Source: a virus
IMG/VR virus record: IMGVR_UViG_3300025276_000221
Span: 1-23,341 of that record
Direction: 5' to 3' (one strand)
Length of the DNA stretch: 23,341 nt
This document shows positions 1 to 6,554 of the stretch, in pieces. Position numbers and translations under genes: made by a program. The notes under the pieces were generated by a model that saw nothing but the letters and a program-made list of their open reading frames with translations, made no database searches and was not told the DNA's origin. The stretch's first letter is position 1. Every line of letters begins with the position of its first letter.

Positions 1-299
1 AGGTAGCACAAGCTAAACAAGATGGACAAAACAGCATACTTCTTAGCAAGGCTGAGTGGGAATTAGCTGGTCAGCAGCAACAGACAGGTACGTGGAAGGA
101 CGAATTCATTACGTTGGTAGTGTTCGCCCCATTCATTACTTCGTTACTGGGAGCTGTCTTGGCAGTGTTTGGTAAGCCTGAGTTGTCAATAGCAGCTACT
201 GGTATGATGACTCAGATCAGTGGTATGAACATTGAATATGGCAATCTGTTGTATATTACAGCACTAGCCGGATTAGGTTTACGCGCTATTAAGGGGTAG
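1..299 (+). CDS. Probable holin, C-terminal part (start lies outside the window)
   Basis: The reading frame is open from the left edge (codons begin at position 3) and ends in TAG at 297-299, so the true start is upstream. The visible 98 residues begin with a polar, glutamine-rich stretch, then a TWKDEF motif, a hydrophobic segment of about 20 residues (FITLVVFAPFIT onward), a short polar loop and a second hydrophobic segment near the C-terminus (NLLYITALAGLG). A polar N-terminus followed by W-K-D-E and hydrophobic helices is what I know from phage and GTA holins of the three-helix type, which make inner-membrane lesions that release the endolysin. The M15 endolysin gene 540 bases downstream supports a lysis role. 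The holin call is an inference from motif and context; another small membrane protein is possible. Confidence 0.6.
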   Translation, partial: VAQAKQDGQNSILLSKAEWELAGQQQQTGTWKDEFITLVVFAPFITSLLGAVLAVFGKPELSIAATGMMTQISGMNIEYGNLLYITALAGLGLRAIKG

Positions 300-303
300 T
301 GTT

Positions 304-507
304 ATGAAAGACTATGAGGCAGGTATAAAGAAGATTGCTTTTTATGAGCAGTTGCTAGTAAAAGCTGGGGCACTGCCTAAAAAGTTGTCCTTAAAGTACG
401 GAGTTCCCTACCTATCACTGCCTGCCAGTATTCAGGAACGGGCAGATAATATGTATATGAGGATAAGTGACTTGTTGGAAGATCTAGAAGAATATTATGA
501 GGTATAA
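304..507 (+). CDS. Unknown small protein in lysis region
   Basis: A 67-residue protein starting at ATG 304, four bases after the holin stop, with only a weak purine-rich site (GGGG before the stop) for ribosome binding, so it may be translated by coupling to the holin gene. It is predicted helical with no membrane segment: a charged N-terminus, a basic middle (PKKLSLKYG), then a strongly acidic C-terminal helix (SDLLEDLEEYYEV). I recognise no family. Its place between holin and endolysin suggests a lysis accessory gene, but nothing in its sequence looks like a spanin (no lipobox, no signal anchor). Confidence 0.6.
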   Translation: MKDYEAGIKKIAFYEQLLVKAGALPKKLSLKYGVPYLSLPASIQERADNMYMRISDLLEDLEEYYEV

Positions 508-577
508 TGCTGGAAATAAAATGCCGCAGGTCTTTTTGATTGATTTGTTAAACGGATACTAACTACGGAGTGACGGT

Positions 578-772
578 ATGCAGGACTATGAAATAACAGA
601 TTTTGAGCTTAACAGAAAGAAGACAATCGTTAAGGCGCAGGGGGTTGCGGAAGCAATGTTTGAATACCTACCTTGGCCTAAGCTAGATGTGAATATATAT
701 TTTAACTTTGATGGCCACCATGAAGTGATAGACCAATACACAGACTTTAAATACAGAGTGAAGGCCGTTTAA
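578..772 (+). CDS. Unknown small protein
   Basis: A 64-residue protein starting at ATG 578 behind a CGGAG site at 566-570. It has no signal peptide or membrane segment. The sequence looks like a small alpha/beta fold: an acidic start, a helix (KTIVKAQGVAEAMFEYL) and a strand-rich aromatic middle (VNIYFNFDGHHEVI). No family recognised. It follows a 70-base gap in which I see no gene, and is followed by a 65-base spacer before the endolysin. Confidence 0.6.
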   Translation: MQDYEITDFELNRKKTIVKAQGVAEAMFEYLPWPKLDVNIYFNFDGHHEVIDQYTDFKYRVKAV

Positions 773-837
773 CAAAGAGTTACTGAGTGAGCAGAGCGAA
801 TCTCTGTAAACGAAGTGTTATTAAACAGGAGAATAAG

Positions 838-1215
838 ATGAAAGTATCAAAGAACTTCCAAGACACTGAGTTTGCTTGCAAAGGTAAAGCTCAGGGCAAG
901 GTATGTTGTGACAGCGAGATGAAGCTTAACCAAGAACTGATCGAAGTCTTGCAAGACATTCGTAATGTTTACGGAAGGTCTGTCAAGATCACTTCATCAT
1001 ATCGCTGCCCAATCCATAACAAGCGTGTAGGTGGAGTATGGACCTCGCAACACTTGTTAGGAACAGCAGCAGATATTCAAGTTTCAGGCATAGTACCCTA
1101 CTTGGTAGCACAGTATTTTGATGACAAGTACCCCGACAAATATGGGATAGGTACTTACAACACATTCACCCATGTCGATGTCAGATCTTACAAGGCACGT
1201 TGGGATAATCGTTAG
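838..1215 (+). CDS. Endolysin, peptidase M15 family (M15_3-like)
   Basis: A 125-residue zinc peptidase predicted to cut the peptide cross-links of peptidoglycan during lysis. The zinc site is visible: H72 and D79 in the SxHxxGxAADI motif and H112 in the THVDVR motif. The preceding SSYRCPIHNKRVGG stretch (residues 53-66) and the C-terminal KARW are also typical of the phage M15_3 (VanY-like) enzymes, which are commonly 120-150 residues long. An in-frame GTG at 787 would add 17 residues, but ATG 838 follows an AGGAGAA site by the normal spacing and begins the conserved domain, so I use 838. There is no signal peptide, so release through a holin is expected, which fits the first gene of the window. 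Confidence 0.92.
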   Translation: MKVSKNFQDTEFACKGKAQGKVCCDSEMKLNQELIEVLQDIRNVYGRSVKITSSYRCPIHNKRVGGVWTSQHLLGTAADIQVSGIVPYLVAQYFDDKYPDKYGIGTYNTFTHVDVRSYKARWDNR

Positions 1216-1224
1216 GAGAGTAAC

Positions 1225-1452
1225 ATGGAACTATATAATGACAACGAACCAACTCATGTGACTATATACAGTGAGTATGAAGATACCAGAGAGCTGAGTA
1301 ATGTAGTACAGATAGAGTTGGACAATGGCATTATAGTTCTAGTTACACTAACCAGTGTAATGACACTTGCTGCATCACTGTACAGTATTACCTTTGATCA
1401 TAACTATACCAGTGAAGACAATAAAATGCCTGAAGGAGAGACATTACAGTGA
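1225..1452 (+). CDS. Unknown small protein
   Basis: A 75-residue acidic protein starting at ATG 1225, nine bases after the endolysin stop, with GGAGAG at 1214-1219 as ribosome site. The middle (VVQIELDNGIIVLVTLTSVMTLAASLYSI) is strand-rich and hydrophobic, perhaps a beta-barrel core rather than a membrane helix because it holds charged residues. No family recognised. Its stop codon overlaps the GTG start of the next gene by four bases, so the two are probably translationally coupled. Confidence 0.6.
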   Translation: MELYNDNEPTHVTIYSEYEDTRELSNVVQIELDNGIIVLVTLTSVMTLAASLYSITFDHNYTSEDNKMPEGETLQ

Positions 1453-1625
1453 GTACTTGGCCTGAAGTAAGTACACAAGAGGCACTAGATGCAATATACA
1501 CAGACACTTTGATGTTGCTAGACGAAGAGTGGGAACCTGATTACGATTCAACAGAGGCCCACTTAGATATGATTCAAAGGATTGCAGATAATTTGGGTAT
1601 AACCCTAACAGACACGAGGGGTTAG
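1449..1625 (+). CDS. Unknown acidic small protein (GTG start)
   Basis: A 58-residue protein that starts with GTG 1449, overlapping the previous stop as GTGA. A GGAGAG site at 1435-1440 lies 8 bases upstream, which supports this non-ATG start. The protein is acidic and helical, with WEPDYDSTEAHLDMI in the middle and ADNLGITL near the end. No domain recognised. Its TAG stop touches the start region of the next gene. I accept it because it fills an otherwise empty 170-base stretch in a densely packed operon and has a good ribosome site. Confidence 0.6.
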   Translation: MSTWPEVSTQEALDAIYTDTLMLLDEEWEPDYDSTEAHLDMIQRIADNLGITLTDTRG

Positions 1626-1627
1626 TG

Positions 1628-2272
1628 ATGAATAAAATAGACCTAAATGTAGATATTTGCATAGCCTACATAGAGGCTAAGAATGCATCTTACTTGGCTA
1701 AGGAAGGCTTGATCGTCTACTTCGCCTCACCAACAGGTCGTGAGCAGGACAAGGATTGGCAGAAGATGACCTTGACCGAGACTAGGCGTATCATATCAGC
1801 CAAATACTCTATCAGAGAAGTCACTGATGCTGACATAGTACAGGCATTCCAAGAACTTGACCGAGTGTATGAGTTTGGAATGACCTCTCACTATGGTACA
1901 GCCGAGGGCATATTCAACTACTCTGAACAGGGTGGTATCAATATGTTATCAGCAGTGTGCATGTCAGCGACTGATGTGCTTATGGCTACAGACTACACAG
2001 CAATTACTAGTGGTTTGGTCATAGGCATAGTTAGGGATGTGATGGTTAAGCTAGGCCGATCTTGTGAGATGACAGAAACAAAAGCAGCCGTACTAAAGTA
2101 CTTTACAGGCGTTGGGTATGTCTATCGCAGTGGTTCAAAGAGGCCACTAGTTAGAGGATCTAAACAAAACACTTTAATGATGTCTGGAACTAAACCTAAA
2201 GATGTTGTATCCTACGAAACGTGCATATACATTAATGATATAGTTGACGAAATACACAGGAGAGTAAAATGA
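1628..2272 (+). CDS. Unknown protein, 214 residues
   Basis: Starts at ATG 1628, six bases after a GAGGGG site; a GTG at 1625 in frame would overlap the previous stop and is the less likely start. The protein looks soluble and mixed alpha/beta. Residues about 95-165 (MLSAVCMSATDVLMATDYTAI and the following LVIGIVRDVMVKLG) are helical and hydrophobic, and the C-terminal third holds a basic stretch (YRSGSKRPLVRGSKQ). I recognise no family or catalytic motif. It ends in an ATGA overlap with the next gene, and lies at the start of a run of unknown genes that leads into the primase, so a role in takeover of the host or early replication is possible but only inferred from position. Confidence 0.65.
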   Translation: MNKIDLNVDICIAYIEAKNASYLAKEGLIVYFASPTGREQDKDWQKMTLTETRRIISAKYSIREVTDADIVQAFQELDRVYEFGMTSHYGTAEGIFNYSEQGGINMLSAVCMSATDVLMATDYTAITSGLVIGIVRDVMVKLGRSCEMTETKAAVLKYFTGVGYVYRSGSKRPLVRGSKQNTLMMSGTKPKDVVSYETCIYINDIVDEIHRRVK

Positions 2273-2613
2273 GCGAGACAGCATCAGATCTACGCAGTAA
2301 CATGAATGGTATGTTCGCCACTAAAGAAACAGCTAACAAGGGTTTTGAATATGCCATGTCAATACTTCAGGCCGATGGAGTATCTGGTGCAGCAGCAACA
2401 ACAGCACTGTTAGTTTATAGTAATTCCTTGCTAGATCATTTGGCTAGGGCTACAGAAAAGTATGATTATACGCTGAAACTAGCACTTGATTGTCTTATTA
2501 GTACTGTTGAGCAATCGACAGATCTTGACACTGTGTACTGTGATGATTTTAACAAGGGCATAGACATGGATGACATTAAAGAACTTAGAGAAAATTTGGA
2601 GAGTTACTCATGA
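2269..2613 (+). CDS. Unknown helical protein
   Basis: A 114-residue, predicted mostly helical and acidic protein, starting at ATG 2269 in a 4-base ATGA overlap with the preceding stop. An alanine-rich segment (SGAAATTALLVYSNSLLDHLA, about residues 39-59) is amphipathic rather than a clear membrane helix. No domain recognised. It ends in a second ATGA overlap with the first of two paralogous genes, so genes 1628-2861 are likely translated as one coupled unit. Confidence 0.62.
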   Translation: MSETASDLRSNMNGMFATKETANKGFEYAMSILQADGVSGAAATTALLVYSNSLLDHLARATEKYDYTLKLALDCLISTVEQSTDLDTVYCDDFNKGIDMDDIKELRENLESYS

Positions 2614-2861
2614 GTACAGCAAGTGTAAGAGAAGTATCACCACAAAGTTTTGTACCAATAACGCTAACCATTGAACTAACTACCCAATTAGAGATTGATG
2701 CACTGCATTGGTTTGCAAACACTTCTCTTAATGGCTTGGTTGCTATGAACGGGGCAAGGCATACTAAGACTAATAAGGACTTTTTACAAACTGTTAGCAT
2801 TACTGCTTCTAAACTTATTAGACACCCTTTATCAGGATACGCATACGAAGGAGGAAAATAA
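2610..2861 (+). CDS. Unknown protein, first of a tandem paralogous pair
   Basis: An 83-residue protein starting at ATG 2610 (ATGA overlap with the previous stop, GGAG ribosome site at 2598-2601). It shares clear similarity over its whole length with the next gene: both have P-x-TLTIELT-x-Q at about residues 16-28, then DALxW, then GLxAMxxAR, and both end in KL(I/V)xxxLSxYAYxGK. At the DNA level a 19-base stretch (CTAACCATTGAACTAACTA) is identical in both. This is best read as a tandem gene duplication followed by divergence. The strand-then-helix layout suggests a small alpha/beta fold. Function unknown. Confidence 0.68.
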   Translation: MSTASVREVSPQSFVPITLTIELTTQLEIDALHWFANTSLNGLVAMNGARHTKTNKDFLQTVSITASKLIRHPLSGYAYEGGK

Positions 2862-2863
2862 TC

Positions 2864-3106
2864 ATGAGCAAATCACACCTACAAGAAGGGGCAAAAGGCT
2901 TTACACCAGTAACACTAACCATTGAACTAACTAAACAAGGAGATGTTGATGCACTGTATTGGCTTACTAGCACGACTAAAGTTGGGTTAAGTGCTATGAA
3001 AGAAGCAAGAAGTAGTAGTACAGGATATAGTTGTGAAAATATCCAAAACACTGCTTATAAACTTGTTGGATACCACTTATCACCATACGCATACCAAGGA
3101 AAATAG
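2864..3106 (+). CDS. Unknown protein, second of a tandem paralogous pair
   Basis: An 80-residue protein starting at ATG 2864, two bases after the stop of its paralogue, with GGAGGAAA as ribosome site. It keeps the TLTIELT-x-Q, DALYWL, GLSAMKEAR and LSPYAYQGK segments of the neighbour at nearly the same positions, while the region between (SSSTGYSCENIQNTAYKLV) has diverged. The shared core implies the same fold; divergence in the middle may mean different partners. Function unknown. It is followed after two bases by the primase gene. Confidence 0.68.
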   Translation: MSKSHLQEGAKGFTPVTLTIELTKQGDVDALYWLTSTTKVGLSAMKEARSSSTGYSCENIQNTAYKLVGYHLSPYAYQGK

Positions 3107-3108
3107 TC

Positions 3109-3933
3109 ATGACAGCAGCATGTGTTGAGAAACGCGCATGCTTAGATTGTGGTGGCTCAGATAGCTTGCAAGTCTACTTAAATGTCGATGAAGCACTAGG
3201 TCTGGAATGGTACACATCATTCTGTCACAGTGCTTGCTGGGAACAAAAAGGAGATCCCTACAAAGGTGGCGAAGGACCAACCGTACACGTTAAATCAGAG
3301 GCCGAGAAAATGGCCGAGGTACGAGATGTCCAATCCTGTAAGCTGTTTCAGCCAAAAGGAGGTTACCGGGGAATACCCACTAAGTTTTATACTCAGTGGG
3401 GTATTAGGTTACTGCTATCCGAATTTGATGGTAGGACTCCTTATGCAATTGGATTTCCATACTCAGACTATGGAGAACTAGTTGGCTGGAAAATACGACC
3501 ACTACATAAGAAAGACTTCTTTGCCCTTGGACGAACAGCTAATGTTGATGTCTTTGGGCTTAAAAGGGCTTTACAAATTGGTGGTGATACCCTATGGATT
3601 ACAGAGGGTGAGTTCGATGCTATAGCGTTAGATTATTGCTTAAGCCTAGCTGGTGACAAGGGTAGATACCCAGTAGTGTCATTGACAGCAGGCGGTGGAA
3701 GCATATACAAGAACCTATCATATATCGAAGACAGAGTACCAGCCAAGTTCAAGAATATTGTATTAGTTCTGGACGATGATGAAGTAGGCAAGCTTGCCGA
3801 AGAGACCGCACTAAGTATGTGGGATAATATATATATTGTTAGCAAACCAGTGGGTAGTAAGGACGCTAACGATGCAGTAGAGAACGGTGAAGCCAAATTA
3901 ATGGGAACACTGGCTCTTAACTTTAAGGATTAG
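3109..3933 (+). CDS. DNA primase, zinc-finger plus Toprim, without a helicase domain
   Basis: A 274-residue protein predicted to make RNA primers for lagging-strand synthesis. An N-terminal zinc ribbon is visible as C11-x2-C14 and C39-H40-x2-C43. The Toprim catalytic core follows: E166 in ITEGEFDA, the DxDxxG metal site at D222-D224-G227 (VLVLDDDEVGK), and KDANDA at about 251-256, which resembles the KDANDxL element of T7 gene 4 protein. T7 gp4 (566 residues) fuses this to a hexameric helicase; here the protein ends after the Toprim and the next genes are an acidic 57-residue protein and the DNA polymerase, so the helicase must lie elsewhere, be host-derived or be absent. The start at ATG 3109 lies two bases after the previous stop with AAGGAAA upstream. 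Confidence 0.88.
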   Translation: MTAACVEKRACLDCGGSDSLQVYLNVDEALGLEWYTSFCHSACWEQKGDPYKGGEGPTVHVKSEAEKMAEVRDVQSCKLFQPKGGYRGIPTKFYTQWGIRLLLSEFDGRTPYAIGFPYSDYGELVGWKIRPLHKKDFFALGRTANVDVFGLKRALQIGGDTLWITEGEFDAIALDYCLSLAGDKGRYPVVSLTAGGGSIYKNLSYIEDRVPAKFKNIVLVLDDDEVGKLAEETALSMWDNIYIVSKPVGSKDANDAVENGEAKLMGTLALNFKD

Positions 3934-3937
3934 CACG

Positions 3938-4111
3938 ATGAGTGATAATGATGAAGCACTGAATAGGTTCGGTGCAGAAGAGGAAGTTGAAGTAGTCGCT
4001 GATGTGGACTTCTTTGAGAGTAATGAAGAAAACTATTGGAATGAGCAAGTGTCTTATATGTGTGATGGCCTATATATCGAGGGCATCCAAGTAGCAGACG
4101 AATTATTTTAG
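3938..4111 (+). CDS. Unknown very acidic small protein
   Basis: A 57-residue protein between primase and DNA polymerase, starting at ATG 3938 with AAGGA at 3925-3929. It is strongly acidic (FGAEEEVEVVADVDFFES) and ends in aromatic-acidic sequence (VADELF). Acidic tails ending in phenylalanine occur in phage ssDNA-binding proteins, where they dock on the polymerase and helicase, but this protein lacks a DNA-binding fold, so I only note the resemblance. It could be a small adaptor of the replisome or a host inhibitor; neither is shown. Confidence 0.6.
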   Translation: MSDNDEALNRFGAEEEVEVVADVDFFESNEENYWNEQVSYMCDGLYIEGIQVADELF

Positions 4112-4119
4112 GAGCTAAC

Positions 4120-6060
4120 ATGGACAAGAGAATTTATTGTGCTGACGTAGAGGGTGATAATCTCTTGTCAGACCTAACAAAACTATACTGTGCTAGCTGG
4201 CAGGAGACTGACGAGACTGGCAAGGAAATCGCTGAACCATTTACGCTAACAGACATGAAAGAGATCGCAGCAATGTATGCAGATCCCAATAACATTCTTA
4301 TTATGCACAATGGAGCAGCTTACGATGGTCCAGCAGTAGAGAAGATACTAAAAATTAAGGTTAAGGCTGAAATTATCGACACCTTATACCTGTCTTGGTA
4401 TCTGTATCCCAAGGAGACTAAGCATGGCTTGGCTTATTGGGGAGAGGCACTAGGTATTGCCAAGCCAGAAATTGATGACTGGACTAACCTAGACCTAGAA
4501 GATTATGTACACAGGTGCGAGGAGGACGTAAGAATCCAGACAGCACTGTGGAAGCAGATGTGGAAGCATTTGGTATTACTGTACAGCACTAGTCATAATG
4601 TATGGAGACTTGTAAGACACTTGAGCTTCAAGGCTAAGGTATTGCAAATGCAGGAGAAGTCACGTTGGAAGCTAAAAGTGGCACACACTGAAGCAGCATT
4701 TACCATGTTCGAGCAAAAGTTTAATGAGGCTAAAGATGCACTAGAGCTTCGTATGCCTGAGAATCCCAAGTACAAGACAAAGAGTAGGCCAGCCAAACCT
4801 TTCAAGGTCAATGGAGATATGTCAGCCCACGGTGTTAAGTGGAAAGACTTCTGCCTAGAGCATGGTGTAGACTTCGACAGTAGGGATGAGCACAAGTACG
4901 TTGCTAGTTATGAGGAGCCAAATGCTGGTTCACATACTCAACTCAAATCATGGTTAAACAAACTTGGTTGGGTTCCTGAGAGCTTCAAATACGTCCGTGA
5001 CAAGGAGACCAATGAACAGCGAGTAATCGCACAGGTCAAGATACAGCAGGATGGTAACGATGGTTTAAAGGGTGATCTATGCCCATCAATCGTAAGGTTG
5101 ATTGCTAAAGAGCCAGCACTCAAGTATCTAGAGGAGATGTCAATTGTCAAACACAGAATGTCAGTCGTTAACGGGTTCCTCAAGAACTGCGATGATGAGG
5201 GCTACATCTATGCAGCCAATCAGGGTCTTACCAATACCCTACGTCTTAAGCACAAAGTATGTGTCAACATTCCGTCAACCAGAAAGCCTTACGGGAAGCT
5301 TATCAGGGGGCTACTTACTATTCGCAGCAAGAACTTTGAGCTTTGCGGTAGCGACATGTCATCACTTGAAGACAGGACTAAGCAACACTATATGTGGAAA
5401 CACGATCCCGAATACGTAACAGATATGATGCAACCGGGCTTCGATCCTCACTGTGACATGGCAATAGCAGCTAGTCTTATGACAAAAGCTGAAGTTGACT
5501 TTTACAAAGACTTTGACAAGGAGAACTGTAATGATCAGGAGTATGCTAAACATAGTAAGCTCGCATCCATCCGACACGCAGGAAAAGGAACCAACTATGC
5601 AGCTACTTATGGTGCTAGTCCTCCTACTATTGCTCGTGCTGCTGGTGTGGACGAGTCAATTGGTGAGGTACTGCATGAAGCCTATTGGTCTCGTAACTGG
5701 TCGCTTATTGCGATTGCTGAAGAGTGCATAGTCAAGAACTCACGAGGCATGAAGTGGTTATGGAACCCTGTTGCTGAGATGTGGTTCTACCTAAAAGCTG
5801 AGAAGGATCGGTTTAGCACACTTAATCAAGGTACTGGCACGTATGCATTTGATCGCTGGGTATATTACATACTAGAACAGCGTCCTCAGATCACTGCCCA
5901 GTTTCATGATGAGGGTGTTTTTGAGCTTAAGAAAGGCAACCGAGATGCCATGACCGACATACTTAAGAAAGCAATTGATCAGGTTAATGATGAGCTAAAG
6001 CTTAACAGGAAACTTGATTGTGACGTAGATTTTGGAGATAGTTATGCTGAAATTCACTAG
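4120..6060 (+). CDS. DNA polymerase, family A, with 3'-5' exonuclease domain
   Basis: A 646-residue replicative polymerase, near T7 gp5 (704) in size and layout. Proofreading domain: Exo I D9/E11 (ADVEGD), Exo II D69 (HNGAAYDGP) and Exo III D136 (CEEDV). The position four residues before D136, usually tyrosine in this motif, is R132. Polymerase motif A has D412 (GSDMSSLEDR), the O-helix motif B has R485, K489, Y493 and Y497 (RHAGKGTNYAATYG), and motif C has H596-D597-E598. Y493 occupies the position of E. coli Pol I F762 and T7 Y526. T7 gp5 uses host thioredoxin as clamp; I did not identify a clear thioredoxin-binding loop. Start at ATG 4120 behind GGAG at 4111-4114. Its last 17 bases overlap a lipoprotein gene. 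Confidence 0.96.
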   Translation: MDKRIYCADVEGDNLLSDLTKLYCASWQETDETGKEIAEPFTLTDMKEIAAMYADPNNILIMHNGAAYDGPAVEKILKIKVKAEIIDTLYLSWYLYPKETKHGLAYWGEALGIAKPEIDDWTNLDLEDYVHRCEEDVRIQTALWKQMWKHLVLLYSTSHNVWRLVRHLSFKAKVLQMQEKSRWKLKVAHTEAAFTMFEQKFNEAKDALELRMPENPKYKTKSRPAKPFKVNGDMSAHGVKWKDFCLEHGVDFDSRDEHKYVASYEEPNAGSHTQLKSWLNKLGWVPESFKYVRDKETNEQRVIAQVKIQQDGNDGLKGDLCPSIVRLIAKEPALKYLEEMSIVKHRMSVVNGFLKNCDDEGYIYAANQGLTNTLRLKHKVCVNIPSTRKPYGKLIRGLLTIRSKNFELCGSDMSSLEDRTKQHYMWKHDPEYVTDMMQPGFDPHCDMAIAASLMTKAEVDFYKDFDKENCNDQEYAKHSKLASIRHAGKGTNYAATYGASPPTIARAAGVDESIGEVLHEAYWSRNWSLIAIAEECIVKNSRGMKWLWNPVAEMWFYLKAEKDRFSTLNQGTGTYAFDRWVYYILEQRPQITAQFHDEGVFELKKGNRDAMTDILKKAIDQVNDELKLNRKLDCDVDFGDSYAEIH

Positions 6061-6259
6061 TATTGTGCTAGTGTTATTTCTTTCTGGATGTGCTATCGGA
6101 CCTTTTGAGATTTATCATAAGGACGGTAGCCTACCCAAAGGAAGAATAAACATCAGTGATGAGTGTAAGGTCCGAGGTAGGGCTAACATGGGCAAAAGTA
6201 ATGCAAGAGTAACTTGCAAATGGTACTTAGATTCCATGTTTAATCTTAGAGACAAGTAA
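6044..6259 (+). CDS. Small lipoprotein (lipobox at residues 13-16)
   Basis: A 71-residue protein starting at ATG 6044 inside the last codons of the DNA polymerase gene, with GGAGAT at 6034-6039; an in-frame TTG at 6032 is less likely. The N-terminus is a textbook lipoprotein signal: MLK, a hydrophobic run, then LSGC with C16 as the predicted lipidated cysteine. The mature part is short, polar, and has two further cysteines (DECKV and VTCKW), which may form a disulfide. Candidate roles are an outer-membrane spanin of the Rz1 type, or a superinfection-exclusion lipoprotein like those of T5 or T1-like phages. It lies away from the lysis genes and is not proline-rich, so exclusion seems at least as likely. 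This is inference. Confidence 0.75.
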   Translation: MLKFTSIVLVLFLSGCAIGPFEIYHKDGSLPKGRINISDECKVRGRANMGKSNARVTCKWYLDSMFNLRDK

Positions 6260-6269
6260 GGGGGCAGAG

Positions 6270-6554
6270 ATGCTATCAATGATTTTAATGGTGTTCTTAG
6301 CATCTCTAGCAGGAGTCTTTCTATTAGGCTTAAACAGCAGAGTAATGCGTGACGAGAAAGTAGCTGCTGCTGCTGCCATAAGTTGGTTTATAACCATATC
6401 GCAGTTTGCATTAACATGGGCCGTATTGAATGCACAACTAAGTCCAGTAGCATATATATTAAGCGCAGGTGCAGGTGGAAGTATTGGCATAACTATTAGC
6501 CATTACTTCTATATTTGGGCAGATAAAAATGAGTTCCTTGGAGGAAAGAAATGA
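6270..6554 (+). CDS. Three-helix membrane protein, unknown function
   Basis: A 94-residue protein with three hydrophobic segments at about residues 2-21, 31-53 and 57-83, separated by a charged loop (NSRVMRDEK) and a short turn. The third segment is glycine/alanine-rich (LSAGAGGSIGITISHYF). The C-terminus (WADKNEFLGGKK) is charged. Size and topology fit a holin or antiholin, but also small membrane proteins that alter the host envelope. It sits directly after the lipoprotein gene and its stop overlaps the next gene by four bases. A GGGGGC site at 6259-6264 supports ATG 6270. I do not recognise a named family. Confidence 0.7.
   Translation: MLSMILMVFLASLAGVFLLGLNSRVMRDEKVAAAAAISWFITISQFALTWAVLNAQLSPVAYILSAGAGGSIGITISHYFYIWADKNEFLGGKK

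Noticed and set aside
787-837. GTG-started N-terminal extension of the endolysin
   Set aside because: ATG 838 has an AGGAGAA site at good spacing and begins the conserved domain. The extension has no ribosome site and no signal-peptide character.
3230-3481. 83-codon frame inside the primase gene
   Set aside because: It is out of frame within a gene with clear zinc and Toprim motifs and has no ribosome site; a shadow frame.
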